A DNA stretch of 39,764 bases from Betaproteobacteria bacterium Ga0077526 (GCA_001464765.1 LNDV01000011.1:1-39764); one strand, 5' to 3'. Shown: positions 1 through 8,376, counted from the stretch's first letter. Program-made: numbers and translations. The notes: a model not told the origin generated them from the sequence alone.

Positions 1-1797
1 GGCCGACGCGGTCGTCGGGGCGGAGGCGCCGGAGATCGCGACGTACGAGCCGGCAGGCGCAAGTGTCGCCGCGGTCGCGCCGGACGTTCCCACGTAAGAA
101 CCGGGGGGCGCGCTCAGTTGGGTGGTCTGGCCGGTCAGGCTGACGAAGTGACCGGGAGAGGCCAGCGTCGGCGCCGTGGAACCCGGCACTGCCGTGTAGG
201 CGCCGGTTGGGGCGATCGTCGATGCAGTCGCGCCGGTCGTGCCCACGTAGTAGCCGGCCGGCGCCGGTATCTGCGCGGTCTGGCCGGTCGTCGCGACGAA
301 GTAACCGAGTTGCGCCGACGTGGCGGCGGTCGCGGCGGTGGTGGCCACGAACGTCCCTGAGGAGGCGAGGGTGGCCGCGGTCATGCCGGCGGTCGCGACG
401 TAGGTGCCGGCTGCGGCGGGCGTCTGTGCCGTTACGCCAGCGGTGGCCACGTAGTAGCCGGCCTGCGCGAGAGTTGCCGCCGTGGCGCCCGTGGTTGCGA
501 CGAAGCTGCCTGCGCTCGCGAGCGTCGCCGCGGTCGCGCCGGTGGTGGCGACGTAGGTTCCGGCGGAAGCGGGGGTGACGGTGCTCTGGCCAGTCGTGGC
601 GACGTACGACCCGGCCGGCGCCAGCGTTGCCGACGTAGCTCCCGGCGTTGGGACGTAGCTGCCCGCGATCGCGAGCGTCGCCGCGGTCGCGCCGGACGTG
701 GCGACATAGGTGCCGGCGGAAGCGGGGGTCACGGCGCTCTGGCCAGTCGTGGCGACGTACGACCCGGCTGGAGCCAGCGTGGCCGCCGTGGCGCCCGCGG
801 TTGCGACGAAGCTGCCTGCGCTCGCGAGCGTCGCCGCGGTCGCGCCGGCGGTGGCGACATAGCTGCCGGCGGAAGCGGGAACGACGGCCGTCTGGCCGGT
901 CGTCGCGACGTACGACCCGGCGGGCGCCAGCGTTGCCACCGTCGCTCCCGTGATTGCGACGAAGCTGCCTGCGCTCGCGAGCGTCGCTGCGGTCGCGCCG
1001 GACGTGGCGACGTAGCTGCCAGCGGAAGCGGGGGTGCCGGCACTCTGGCCGGTCGTCGCGACGAACGACCCGGCTGGCGCCGCAGTGGGCGCCGTGGCGC
1101 CGGCGATGGCCACGAAGGAGCCTGCCGGAGCCAATGTGGGCGCGGTGAGTCCGGTCGTGGGGACATAAGTGCCCAGCGATGCGGTGGTCGGCGCTGTTGC
1201 CCCGGGAGTTGCCACAAAGCTGCCCGCGGGGGCAGTGGTCGGCGCGCTTGCGCCGGTCCCCGCCACGTAGGTTCCTGCCGCGGCAGTCAGGGGGGCGGTC
1301 TGCCCGGTGGTCGCCACGTATTGGCCTGGTTGCGCCAAAGTGGCGTCCGTCGCCCCGGCAACGCTGACATAGGTGCCGGCCGGAGCCGCAACCGGTGCCG
1401 TCGCGCCCGCGGTTGAGGTGTAGGACCCCGCCGGGGCCTGCATGCTCACGGTCTGTCCGGTGGTCGCCACGTAGTAGCCCGGCGAGGCCAGGGTGGGGGC
1501 GGACTGCCCGGAAGTGGAGACATAGCTGCCTGCCGGCGCGACGGTGGCCGCCGTCTGGCCGGTGGACGCGACGTACTGGCCTAGCGGCGCTGCGGTCGGC
1601 GTCGTCGCCCCCGAGGTGGCGACGAAGTAACCCGCCGGCGCGGCTGTCGCAACCGTCTGCCCGATGGTGCCCGTGTAGGAGCCCGCTGGCGCCAGCGTCG
1701 GCGCCGTCTGACCGGTCAGCGAAACGAAGGAGCCTGTAGGGGCCGGGGTGGCCTGTGATGCCCCGGTGACGGCAACGTAGTACCCGGCGGGCGCGGG
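1..1797 (-). repeat. Coding tandem repeat, 51-bp unit with a 153-bp higher-order unit
   Basis: About 35 tandem copies of a 51-bp unit (17 codons) fill this stretch. Between about 469 and 1080 the units are arranged as four copies of a 153-bp super-unit, always in the order TGQ-type, then two TGAT-type units. This points to recent expansion by block duplication. Outside that block the units are more diverged. Each unit has GxYV or GxFV near its start and TGA or TGQ in its middle. Confidence 0.9.
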
Positions 1798-1995
1798 GAG
1801 CGCCTCCGTGGCATCCGACATGGGGACGTAAAAGCCCGGCCCGGCAGCGATACATCCGGTGAAGGGGACATCTCCATAGGTGCCCGGCAGGCAGCCGTTC
1901 GTGGCGAATGCCCCTTGGGACAGGAAGGCGAGCACGATGGCGTGCGGGCGAAAGGTGACGGCAGTGCTTCTAGTTCTTTTGTTACCGCGGGGCAT
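1..1995 (-). CDS. Secreted protein of cysteine-free 17-residue repeats, C-terminus outside window
   Basis: The minus-strand frame starting with ATG at 1995 is open to base 1 (665 codons, no stop seen), so the C-terminus is missing. A GGAG ribosome site lies 8 bases upstream. Residues 1-31 look like a signal peptide (basic start, then hydrophobic AIVLAFLSQGAFA). A short segment with two Cys follows (TNGCLPGTYG, FTGCIAAGPG). From about position 1797 leftward the protein is nothing but 17-residue units of the type ASAGSYVATSGATAATL, about 35 of them, with no further cysteine. The pattern PxGxYVxxTGAT resembles the PAGTYSxxTGAT core of GCC2/GCC3 or ephrin-receptor-like Cys repeats with the cysteines replaced. 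The units are rich in Thr, Ser, Tyr, Ala and Pro. It is probably a surface or matrix protein; whether it ends in a PEP-CTERM or other anchor cannot be seen. It is divergent from the radical SAM gene at 2101. Confidence 0.85.
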   Translation of the reverse strand, partial: MPRGNKRTRSTAVTFRPHAIVLAFLSQGAFATNGCLPGTYGDVPFTGCIAAGPGFYVPMSDATEALPAPAGYYVAVTGASQATPAPTGSFVSLTGQTAPTLAPAGSYTGTIGQTVATAAPAGYFVATSGATTPTAAPLGQYVASTGQTAATVAPAGSYVSTSGQSAPTLASPGYYVATTGQTVSMQAPAGSYTSTAGATAPVAAPAGTYVSVAGATDATLAQPGQYVATTGQTAPLTAAAGTYVAGTGASAPTTAPAGSFVATPGATAPTTASLGTYVPTTGLTAPTLAPAGSFVAIAGATAPTAAPAGSFVATTGQSAGTPASAGSYVATSGATAATLASAGSFVAITGATVATLAPAGSYVATTGQTAVVPASAGSYVATAGATAATLASAGSFVATAGATAATLAPAGSYVATTGQSAVTPASAGTYVATSGATAATLAIAGSYVPTPGATSATLAPAGSYVATTGQSTVTPASAGTYVATTGATAATLASAGSFVATTGATAATLAQAGYYVATAGVTAQTPAAAGTYVATAGMTAATLASSGTFVATTAATAATSAQLGYFVATTGQTAQIPAPAGYYVGTTGATASTIAPTGAYTAVPGSTAPTLASPGHFVSLTGQTTQLSAPPGSYVGTSGATAATLAPAGSYVAISGASAPTTASA

Positions 1996-2100
1996 GGTCG
2001 CTCCAGGTCGATCTCCACAGATCGATCCCTGCTATTGCGGAATGCCATCGGAATTCTTTAGGCTCCGGGGATCGACCCCCCTCTCCGGGAGCATCCCGCT

Positions 2101-3444
2101 TTGCAGAATTCCATCGGGCAGGCGATCGCCGCGCATCACGCGGGCCGCCTGCAAGAGGCCGAGACGCTCTATCGCAGCATCCTGAGCCGCGAACCCTCGC
2201 ACCCGATCGCGCTCAACAATCTGGGCATGATCGCCCTCGTGTCGGGCCATCTCGGCGATGCCGTCGATCTGGTCGGCAAGGCCCTGGCCGTCGCGCCGGC
2301 CGATCCCGAACTCGCCGGCAGTGCGCGGGCCATCGGCCTTACGCTGTTCACCCAGGGATTCCGCATCGACGCCGCGCCGTGGCTCGAGAAGGCCGCGGCG
2401 CAAAATCCGGCCGACCAGGATGTCGCCAATGCCCTCGGGCGCAGCCGTCTGCCCGCGCACGTCGCGGCGGAACATCCCGATCCGGACGGCGGCACGCCCT
2501 GGCTGCGCTACCCGCCCTACGAATCGCCGAACTACACGTACTCCATCGACATCGTCGGCACCTGCAATCTGCGCTGTCCCACCTGTCCGGTGGCCAACAT
2601 GCGCGACGAGCCCCGCGCCAAGGGGCTCATGTCGGTGGACATGTTCCGCGACATCATCGACAAGATCCGCCGTGAGTCGCCGGTGCCGAGCCCCGACGTC
2701 TGGCTCTTCAACTGGGGTGAGCCGATGCTGCATCCCGAACTGCCGAAGATCGTCGGGCTGGTGAAGGAGAGGGGGATGACCGTGAGCCTCTCCACCAACC
2801 TCAACATCCGTCGCGGTCTCGAAGAAGCCGTGAAGTCGGCGCCCGACTCCATCAAGGTGTCGATGTCGGGCTTGTCCCATACAGGGACCTACGCGCAGAC
2901 CCACGCGGGCGGCGACATCCGCCTCGTGAAGTCGAATCTCTATCTGCTGCGCTACCTGCTGGACCGCCACCGTGTGAGCACGCGGGTCTGGGTCGGTTTC
3001 CATCTCTACAAGACCAATCTCGAGGAGGCCGCCGCCACGCGCGCGCTGTGCGCGGAGCTGGGCTTCGACTACCACGAGAACCCGGCGGTGTTTCATCCGG
3101 TCGAGAAGGTGATCGATCTGGTGGAAGGGCGGGCGACCGCGGAGGACCTCGCCATTGTCGATCGGCTGCTCACGCATCCGGTCCAGATTCGCGAGCAGGT
3201 CGGTATCAAGCGGCACGGGCACTACGACTGCGAGTTGCGCTTCAACATGACCACCATCAATCACGATGGGACGGTCGCACTGTGCTGTGCGACCTACAGC
3301 GCACCGACTCAGCTAGGCGTGAACTTTCTCGACGAGTCGCACGGGCAGATCGAAGCGCGCAAGTACAGCCACGATTTCTGCAAGACCTGCTACCGGTACG
3401 GTCTCGCCTACAGCGCCGCCAAGCTCCCGCCGAGGCCGGCATGA
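2101..3444 (+). CDS. TPR-containing radical SAM/SPASM domain protein
   Basis: A 447-residue protein. Residues 1-115 are TPR-like helices (AAHHAGRLQEAETLYRSIL, then PIALNNLGMIAL). The radical SAM core starts near 145 with C155-x3-C159-x2-C162 (CNLRCPTC), the ligands for the 4Fe-4S cluster that cleaves S-adenosylmethionine, followed by a GEP motif (NWGEPMLHPEL). The C-terminal SPASM-like region carries Cys377, the pair Cys395/396, and Cys427/Cys430 for auxiliary Fe-S binding. The start is TTG at 2101, because an in-frame stop lies at 2059-2061 and no ATG or GTG occurs in between; GGGAG lies 8 bases upstream. SPASM enzymes usually modify peptides or proteins; the substrate here is unknown. The stop overlaps the ATG of the glycosyltransferase at 3441, so the two are translationally coupled. 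Confidence 0.88.
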   Translation: MQNSIGQAIAAHHAGRLQEAETLYRSILSREPSHPIALNNLGMIALVSGHLGDAVDLVGKALAVAPADPELAGSARAIGLTLFTQGFRIDAAPWLEKAAAQNPADQDVANALGRSRLPAHVAAEHPDPDGGTPWLRYPPYESPNYTYSIDIVGTCNLRCPTCPVANMRDEPRAKGLMSVDMFRDIIDKIRRESPVPSPDVWLFNWGEPMLHPELPKIVGLVKERGMTVSLSTNLNIRRGLEEAVKSAPDSIKVSMSGLSHTGTYAQTHAGGDIRLVKSNLYLLRYLLDRHRVSTRVWVGFHLYKTNLEEAAATRALCAELGFDYHENPAVFHPVEKVIDLVEGRATAEDLAIVDRLLTHPVQIREQVGIKRHGHYDCELRFNMTTINHDGTVALCCATYSAPTQLGVNFLDESHGQIEARKYSHDFCKTCYRYGLAYSAAKLPPRPA

Positions 3445-4580
3445 TCCCGGCCACCGCGATGCAGCCGCTGCTGCGCGCATCGCTGCCGGCCAACGAACTT
3501 CTGCATCGCGTGTACGACCTGCTCGCGCAGGAGCCCGATACCTTCGCCGCGTTGTCCGAGGCGCGGGCGCAATTGGGCAGCGCAGGGCTTGGCGACACCG
3601 CGTATGCCCTGCTCCGGGCCGTGGAGGACGTTCTCGCCGTCGCGCGCAATCCGGCCGTGTGGGCGGCCTCGCTCGCCGCGACCGACAGTGCACTCACGAA
3701 CCCGTCGCTCGCGGCACGCGATCGCGCCGCATTGCTCGCGAGGGCACAGGTCCTCCGGCATCTCCTCCATTTGGCCGCGGCGCCGGATCGAACGGCGATC
3801 CCGGCGATCATTCATCTCGTCAAGACCGACGCGAGCGACGGCGACCTCCCGCTCGTTCCGTACCTCTGCTATCGCAGCGCAATCGAGCACTGTCACGGTT
3901 ATCGCATCGTTCTGCACACGCCCGTGAAGCCGGCGGGGCCCCGGTGGGAGCGGCTTTTGCCGCATCTGGAGCTCGACGTCGGCACGCCCCCGCAGACGCT
4001 CGGAGCCCACCGCCTGGCGTTGGCGGCCCACCAGTCGGATGTGTGGCGCGTCGAAAGCCTCATCCGCTCCGGCGGCTTCTACTGCGACTGGGATCTGCTG
4101 CTGCTGCGCGCGCCGGACGCGCTGCGCAAGCATGTGTGCGTGCTGGGGCTCGAAGCGCAGGAACCCCGCTACCGGGAGGTGCTGGGCGTTTCCTTCATCG
4201 GGGCGCAGCCGGGCAGCGTGTTTCTGCAGTGCTGGCTGAACGGCATGCCGCATGCCTTCACGCCGAGCGAGTACGTGATGCATTCCACGGTGCTCGCACG
4301 GGACATCGCGCTGCAGGTGCCGGAACTGGTGAAGATCCTGCCCTGGCAGGCGTTCTACTACCCCGGATGGTCCGAGGCGGCGATGGCCTGGCTGTTCGAT
4401 CCGGCGCAGAAGGTCGACGATGCCACGCGCCGCTCGATGCTGGCGGATACGCTGGGCATCCACCTGTTCCACTCGCACGGCAACTTCCAGCGCTGGGCCG
4501 CCGGGATGACCGAGTACGACATCCTGCGTCGCCGCAGCAATCTCGCCGAGCTGCTGGCGCCTTACGTCGACGAAGGCTGA
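3441..4580 (+). CDS. Glycosyltransferase with DXD sugar-binding region (GT32/OCH1-like)
   Basis: A 379-residue protein. The first 115 residues are helical and unrecognised. From about 120 it follows the DXD sugar-binding glycosyltransferase pattern: PAIIHLVKTD, then YRSAIEHCHGYRIVLHTP, then SDVWRVESLIRSGGFYCDWD with D216-W-D218 as the metal/nucleotide-sugar DXD motif, and a distal HLFHSHGNFQRW region. Such enzymes transfer a hexose or HexNAc from a nucleotide sugar; donor and acceptor cannot be told from sequence. There is no signal peptide or membrane helix, so it is probably cytoplasmic. Its ATG overlaps the stop of the radical SAM gene (ATGA), indicating one operon and probably one pathway. 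Confidence 0.85.
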   Translation: MIPATAMQPLLRASLPANELLHRVYDLLAQEPDTFAALSEARAQLGSAGLGDTAYALLRAVEDVLAVARNPAVWAASLAATDSALTNPSLAARDRAALLARAQVLRHLLHLAAAPDRTAIPAIIHLVKTDASDGDLPLVPYLCYRSAIEHCHGYRIVLHTPVKPAGPRWERLLPHLELDVGTPPQTLGAHRLALAAHQSDVWRVESLIRSGGFYCDWDLLLLRAPDALRKHVCVLGLEAQEPRYREVLGVSFIGAQPGSVFLQCWLNGMPHAFTPSEYVMHSTVLARDIALQVPELVKILPWQAFYYPGWSEAAMAWLFDPAQKVDDATRRSMLADTLGIHLFHSHGNFQRWAAGMTEYDILRRRSNLAELLAPYVDEG

Positions 4581-4587
4581 GCCGTCC

Positions 4588-5952
4588 GTGGTCTCGCCGG
4601 GTGGCGAAGGGGATCATCGACCAGCCGACTCGCCACCTTCGACGGTGAGCCTCGGCGAGGCCTTCCTCTACTGGCTCAAGCTCGGCTTCATCAGTTTCGG
4701 CGGGCCGGCGGGCCAGATCGCGATCATGCATCACGACCTTGTCGAACGACGCCGATGGATCTCCGAGCGGCGTTTTCTGCATGCGCTCAATTTCTGCATG
4801 GTGTTGCCCGGGCCGGAGGCGCAGCAGCTCGCGACCTACATCGGGTGGCTGATGCATCGCACGTGGGGCGGACTCATCGCGGGGGGGCTGTTCGTGCTGC
4901 CGTCCCTGGTGATCCTCGTTGCCCTTTCGTGGATCTACATGGCCTACGGCAACGTGCCGGCCGTTGCGGGGGTGCTCTACGGCGTGAAGCCGGCAGTGAC
5001 GGCGATCGTTGCGCTCGCCGCTTACCGCATCGGTCGGAGAACGCTACGCAACGCCTGGCTGGGCGCGATCGCCGTTGCGGCGTTTCTCGCGATCTTTCTG
5101 TTCCACGTGCCGTTTCCGGTCATCGTAGTTGCGGCCGCCGCGCTCGGTGCGATGGGAGGACGATTGGCGCCTGAGCGGTTCGCGATTTCCGGTGGTCATG
5201 GTGAGACCGGCAAGAGCTCGGGCGCCGCTCTCATCGATGACCACACGCCGCCGCCCGCGCATGCCCGGTTCACGTGGGGGCGGTTCTGGCGGATTCTCCT
5301 GGTATGCATCGGGCTGTGGGTCGCGACGCTTGCCGGGCTCGTCGCCCTCTTCGGCTGGGAGGGCACGCTGACCCGGATGGCATGGTTCTTCACCAAGGCG
5401 GCGTTGCTTACCTTCGGCGGCGCCTACGCCGTGCTGCCTTACGTTGCCCAAGGGGCAGTGGACCAGTCCCACTGGCTCGATGCGCATCAGATGATCGACG
5501 GCCTCGCGCTCGGGGAGACGACGCCCGGTCCGCTGATCATGGTGGTGGCGTTCGTGGGGTTCGTGGGCGGCTGGAACGATGCGGTGCTGGGGCAGGGATC
5601 TCTTGTTCTGTCGGGTGTCGCGGCGGCCGCCGTGGTGACCTTCTTCACTTTCCTGCCGTCGTTCCTGTTCATCTTCGCGGGCGCGCCGTTCATCGAGACC
5701 ACCCACGGTACGGTGGGTTTCAGCGCGCCGCTCACGGGCATCACCGCGGCGGTGGTGGGCGTCATCGTGAATCTGGCCGTCTTCTTCGCGTGGCACGTGT
5801 TCTGGCCCGATGGCGCGGCGGGGCGCTTCGATTGGCTTGCGGCGCTGATCGGGCTCGCGGCGGCGATCGCGTTGTTTCGATTCCAGCGCAGTGTGATTCA
5901 GGTGGTCCTCGGCGCGGGCGTGGTCGGGTTGCTGACGGTTTGGTTGCCGTGA
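4588..5952 (+). CDS. chrA: Chromate transporter family (CHR) protein, two-domain form
   Basis: A 454-residue membrane protein with the duplicated CHR architecture. The N-terminal half begins LKLGFISFGGPAGQIAIMHH and has LPGPEAQQLATYIGW. The C-terminal half repeats the theme with FTKAALLTFGGAYAVLPYV and GLALGETTPGPLIMVVAFVG. The two halves are joined by a hydrophilic linker around residues 195-230. About ten hydrophobic segments are visible. Characterised relatives are chromate/sulfate antiporters that expel chromate from the cytoplasm. The start is GTG at 4588, 7 bases after the previous stop, so it may be cotranscribed with the glycosyltransferase although the function looks unrelated; MNHHD-type internal starts are too far downstream. 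Confidence 0.88.
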   Translation: MVSPGGEGDHRPADSPPSTVSLGEAFLYWLKLGFISFGGPAGQIAIMHHDLVERRRWISERRFLHALNFCMVLPGPEAQQLATYIGWLMHRTWGGLIAGGLFVLPSLVILVALSWIYMAYGNVPAVAGVLYGVKPAVTAIVALAAYRIGRRTLRNAWLGAIAVAAFLAIFLFHVPFPVIVVAAAALGAMGGRLAPERFAISGGHGETGKSSGAALIDDHTPPPAHARFTWGRFWRILLVCIGLWVATLAGLVALFGWEGTLTRMAWFFTKAALLTFGGAYAVLPYVAQGAVDQSHWLDAHQMIDGLALGETTPGPLIMVVAFVGFVGGWNDAVLGQGSLVLSGVAAAAVVTFFTFLPSFLFIFAGAPFIETTHGTVGFSAPLTGITAAVVGVIVNLAVFFAWHVFWPDGAAGRFDWLAALIGLAAAIALFRFQRSVIQVVLGAGVVGLLTVWLP

Positions 5953-5980
5953 GGGGCGTGGGATTCGCAGGGCGGTAAAG

Positions 5981-6016
5981 CCCCGGAGTCGGCCCTTTGG
6001 GCCTCGTCCGGGCTAC
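5981..6016 (-). repeat. REP-type hairpin with GTAG head
   Basis: Read on the minus strand this element begins GTAGCCCGGACGAGGCCC. It folds as CCCGGA paired with TCCGGG and GGCCC paired with GGGCC around a 3-base loop, with a small internal loop. The head matches that of the pair at 17217-17293. It lies between the convergent stops of the chromate transporter and the Cys-rich lipoprotein and may also act as a terminator for both. Confidence 0.7.
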
Positions 6017-6017
6017 G

Positions 6018-6773
6018 CTATTTGGTCATGGGGGCGGTACAGCTCTTCACGCAGGGCTCCCACTGGTAGTGGTTGCGGCCGAACTTCACGCACTGGCGAT
6101 TCCATTCCGTTTCGCTGCATCCGGCGTTGTAGGGGCTGCCGGTCTGCGGGCCCCATTGACCGGCAAACATGTCGCCTTTGACGGGGATGGTGCATTTGTC
6201 GTCGGAGTACGCGTGGATGGTGGTCCACTTGCAGTCGGGCGAACACGAACTCTGGCGTGGTTCGGTCTCCGAACAGGCGCCGCCGCAGAATTCGCAATCC
6301 GTCACGCCGCCGACCAGGCGATCCTGGCATTGTCGGGACCGCTTGGCGCTGCACGCCTGGGGCTCCGGGTCGCACTGCTTGCAGTTGGACTCCCAGGAAG
6401 ACCACGGCGTGTAGATATGGAGCGGGGAGGATGTCGTGTCGGACACGACTTCCTTGCACTGGCCGCCGCATTGCTCGCACGCCACGCCCTCGGTGGTTCC
6501 CTCCACCAGACAGATTCGCTTCCGGGAGGCCGTGCAGGGGGATGTCTGGTCCGTCATGCGCTGCCGGCACTCCATCTCCCAGTCGGACCAGTCGCCGTAG
6601 GCGTAGGTCTTCGGCGGTGGTGGAGGCGGCGCGGCCGGGGCCGAGGCGGGCCCCGGGGCGGTGGTTGCGGTCGGGGCCGAAGCGTCCGGTTTCTTGTCGC
6701 ACCCCGACAGAGCTAGCACCAGCGCAAGTCCGAGAAGACCCACGCCGCGAAGCGCGGCAAATGCAATCCGCAT
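6018..6773 (-). CDS. Cysteine-rich lipoprotein with thrombospondin type 1-like repeats
   Basis: A 251-residue protein with a lipoprotein signal (LALVLALSGC, lipobox Cys24). An Ala/Pro-rich linker to about residue 54 includes six consecutive prolines. Two related modules follow: YGDWSDWEMEC...RKRIC...CEQCGGQCKE (about 56-105) and YTPWSSWESNC...RSRQC...CEFCGGACSE (about 120-175). The spacing W-x-x-W-x-x-x-C, then an Arg-x-Arg-x-Cys strand, then CGGxC, is that of thrombospondin type 1 repeats, which are uncommon in bacteria. The C-terminal 70 residues hold more Cys pairs and a WNRQCVKFGRNHYQW segment. It probably sits on the inner or outer membrane facing the periplasm or surface and needs disulfide formation. 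ATG at 6773 has GGGAG 6 bases upstream. Confidence 0.8.
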   Translation of the reverse strand: MRIAFAALRGVGLLGLALVLALSGCDKKPDASAPTATTAPGPASAPAAPPPPPPKTYAYGDWSDWEMECRQRMTDQTSPCTASRKRICLVEGTTEGVACEQCGGQCKEVVSDTTSSPLHIYTPWSSWESNCKQCDPEPQACSAKRSRQCQDRLVGGVTDCEFCGGACSETEPRQSSCSPDCKWTTIHAYSDDKCTIPVKGDMFAGQWGPQTGSPYNAGCSETEWNRQCVKFGRNHYQWEPCVKSCTAPMTK

Positions 6774-6838
6774 GTTCTCTCCCGCCCGTAGAAGTTTTGC
6801 CGGATTCTACGGGAGGAGCTGCCCTCTGCGTAGGCGTC

Positions 6839-7096
6839 TCAGTCGTCGCCCTTCTCGTCGGTGGACTTCTTGTTCTTCGCGGATTTCCTGCCGACTTCGT
6901 TACCGAGTACGGCCCCCGCGGCGGCGCCACCGATGGTGCCGATGGGGGATCCGCCGAACAGCACGTGGCCTACCGTACCACCGACCACGGCCCCGGCGGC
7001 CGTGCCGACCTGTCGCTCGTCGGCGTGGATCGCGCAGCCCGAGGTGAAAAGCGTTGCCGCGACGGCCGTGGCGGCGATCAGGATTCGATGCGTCAT
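6839..7096 (-). CDS. Glycine-zipper 2TM lipoprotein (OsmB/SlyB-like)
   Basis: An 85-residue protein. A lipoprotein signal ends in LFTSGC. The central region GTAAGAVVGGTVGHVLFGG then GTIGGAAAGAVLGNEVGRK is a glycine-zipper hairpin of the Rick_17kDa/OsmB type, and a Lys/Asp-rich tail follows. Such small lipoproteins are envelope-stress or barrier components. I chose ATG at 7096 because GGAGAG lies just upstream and it gives a clean signal peptide; a 15-codon longer reading would bury it. It is transcribed in the same direction as the Cys-rich lipoprotein, 65 bases before it, so the two may form an envelope-protein operon. Confidence 0.82.
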   Translation of the reverse strand: MTHRILIAATAVAATLFTSGCAIHADERQVGTAAGAVVGGTVGHVLFGGSPIGTIGGAAAGAVLGNEVGRKSAKNKKSTDEKGDD

Positions 7097-7370
7097 CTTT
7101 CTCTCCGATGCGATGGGCCGTCGGAATGACGGCGCCTGCACGGGAGACGTTCCTCGGGGCGGTTTATTCCCCCCTTGTGGACATCCCGAGTTTCCCTGCC
7201 AAACTCGCTTCCCGGTTTCTCGGCATACTTCCGGCCATCAGCGGATCGTCCTGTAGACCGCCGCGGGCGTCGAGCCTGTCGGCCAAGGGACGGCGCTCAT
7301 TTCCGAGGGGGCCGAACGGGTCTGTGTGACCCGGCTCCCGGTGCAAACCAAGGATGCAGGGGAAGCCAAG

Positions 7371-8369
7371 ATGACGAGTGCAGCAAATGGGGCAGTCACG
7401 GAAGGAACCTTCGGACTGTTCGAGTACATGGAAGCCAACACCGAGTCGTCCCTCTACCGCAACGGCAAGGTGCTGACGCGGCGGGATGCGGACGGGAGTG
7501 ACGCGGGGACGGAAGGGGTCAACCGGCGTCAGATGGAGATGAAGGTGCGCGACGCCCGGCGGCTCACGGGGGCCGCGCGGCACACCCTGGCCCGCAACGG
7601 CTACGAGTTGGTGACGCAATCCCACTCCATCGAAGGCATCGACTTCTTCAACCACCAGGATGTGGTGAAGCGCTACTACCCGCAGTGCGTGGAGATCGTG
7701 CAGTCGGCCACCGGCGGGCAGGTCTTCGCGTTCGATCACAACGTTCGGTCTGCGACGGGCAAGCAGTCCAAGACGCGAATCGCCGGCGGGCAGCAGGTGC
7801 AGGGCCCGGCGCACATCGTGCACGGCGACTACACGCTGACCAGCGCGCCGCAGCGACTTCGCGATCTCACCAAGCCGCCCAAGACGAACGACACCCTGCG
7901 CGGTGTCGTGCTGCAGGAAGGCCAGTCGCTGATTCCCCCGAAGGAAGCGGAACGGGTGCTGGCGGATGGCGGGCGATTCGCGATCATCAACGTCTGGCGC
8001 AACATCGCCAGCGAACCGGTCGCCACCAACCCGCTCGCCCTGTGCGACGCGCAGACGGTGGAACCCGGGGACCTCGTCGTCTTCGAGATTCATTACCAGG
8101 ATCGCATCGGCGAGAACTACTTCGCCAAGCACGATTCTCGGCACCAGTGGTTCTACTACTCGGGCATCACCCGGGAGGAAGCGCTGCTCATCAAGCAGTG
8201 GGATTCCAACGGACCCCTGGCGCGCTCCAAGGGCGCCAGCGGCGACGCCGCCGATCCGTCGGCGCCTTGCACGTTCAGCTTCCACAGCGCCTTCGAGGAT
8301 CCGTCTACGCCGCCCGATGCCCCCGATCGCTGGAGTATCGAGGTCCGCTGCTTCGTCCTTTACGACTGA
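7371..8369 (+). CDS. CmcJ/NvfI-family oxidoreductase
   Basis: A 332-residue protein of the CmcJ/NvfI (also AsaB/GA4-desaturase-like) family. Landmarks are YYPQCVEIVQSATGGQVFAF, then QGPAHIVHGDYT, then AIINVWRN with PLALCDAQTV, RHQWFYYSGITREEALLIKQ and the C-terminal RWSIEVRCFVLYD. Family members include the cephamycin 7-alpha-methoxylase component CmcJ and fungal enzymes acting on gibberellin or natural products; they are thought to be 2-oxoglutarate/iron-type or related oxidoreductases, and the substrate here is unknown. ATG at 7371 follows GGGGAAGCC and is preferred to the GTG at 7326. Only 7 bases separate it from the flavin reductase gene, so they are probably cotranscribed. Confidence 0.8.
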   Translation: MTSAANGAVTEGTFGLFEYMEANTESSLYRNGKVLTRRDADGSDAGTEGVNRRQMEMKVRDARRLTGAARHTLARNGYELVTQSHSIEGIDFFNHQDVVKRYYPQCVEIVQSATGGQVFAFDHNVRSATGKQSKTRIAGGQQVQGPAHIVHGDYTLTSAPQRLRDLTKPPKTNDTLRGVVLQEGQSLIPPKEAERVLADGGRFAIINVWRNIASEPVATNPLALCDAQTVEPGDLVVFEIHYQDRIGENYFAKHDSRHQWFYYSGITREEALLIKQWDSNGPLARSKGASGDAADPSAPCTFSFHSAFEDPSTPPDAPDRWSIEVRCFVLYD

Positions 8370-8376
8370 GCGCCCC

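Noticed and set aside
118..1739. Several Arg-rich plus-strand frames
   Set aside because: They are shadows of the minus-strand repeat gene.
1..1797. CRISPR-like array because of regular 51-bp periodicity
   Set aside because: The repeats are contiguous with no unique spacers and keep one open reading frame.
2032..3264. 410-codon minus-strand frame opposite the radical SAM gene
   Set aside because: It has no domain and lies opposite a gene with clear catalytic motifs.
3048..4580. Longer start for the glycosyltransferase
   Set aside because: The added part overlaps the radical SAM gene in another frame; the ATGA overlap at 3441 is the natural start.
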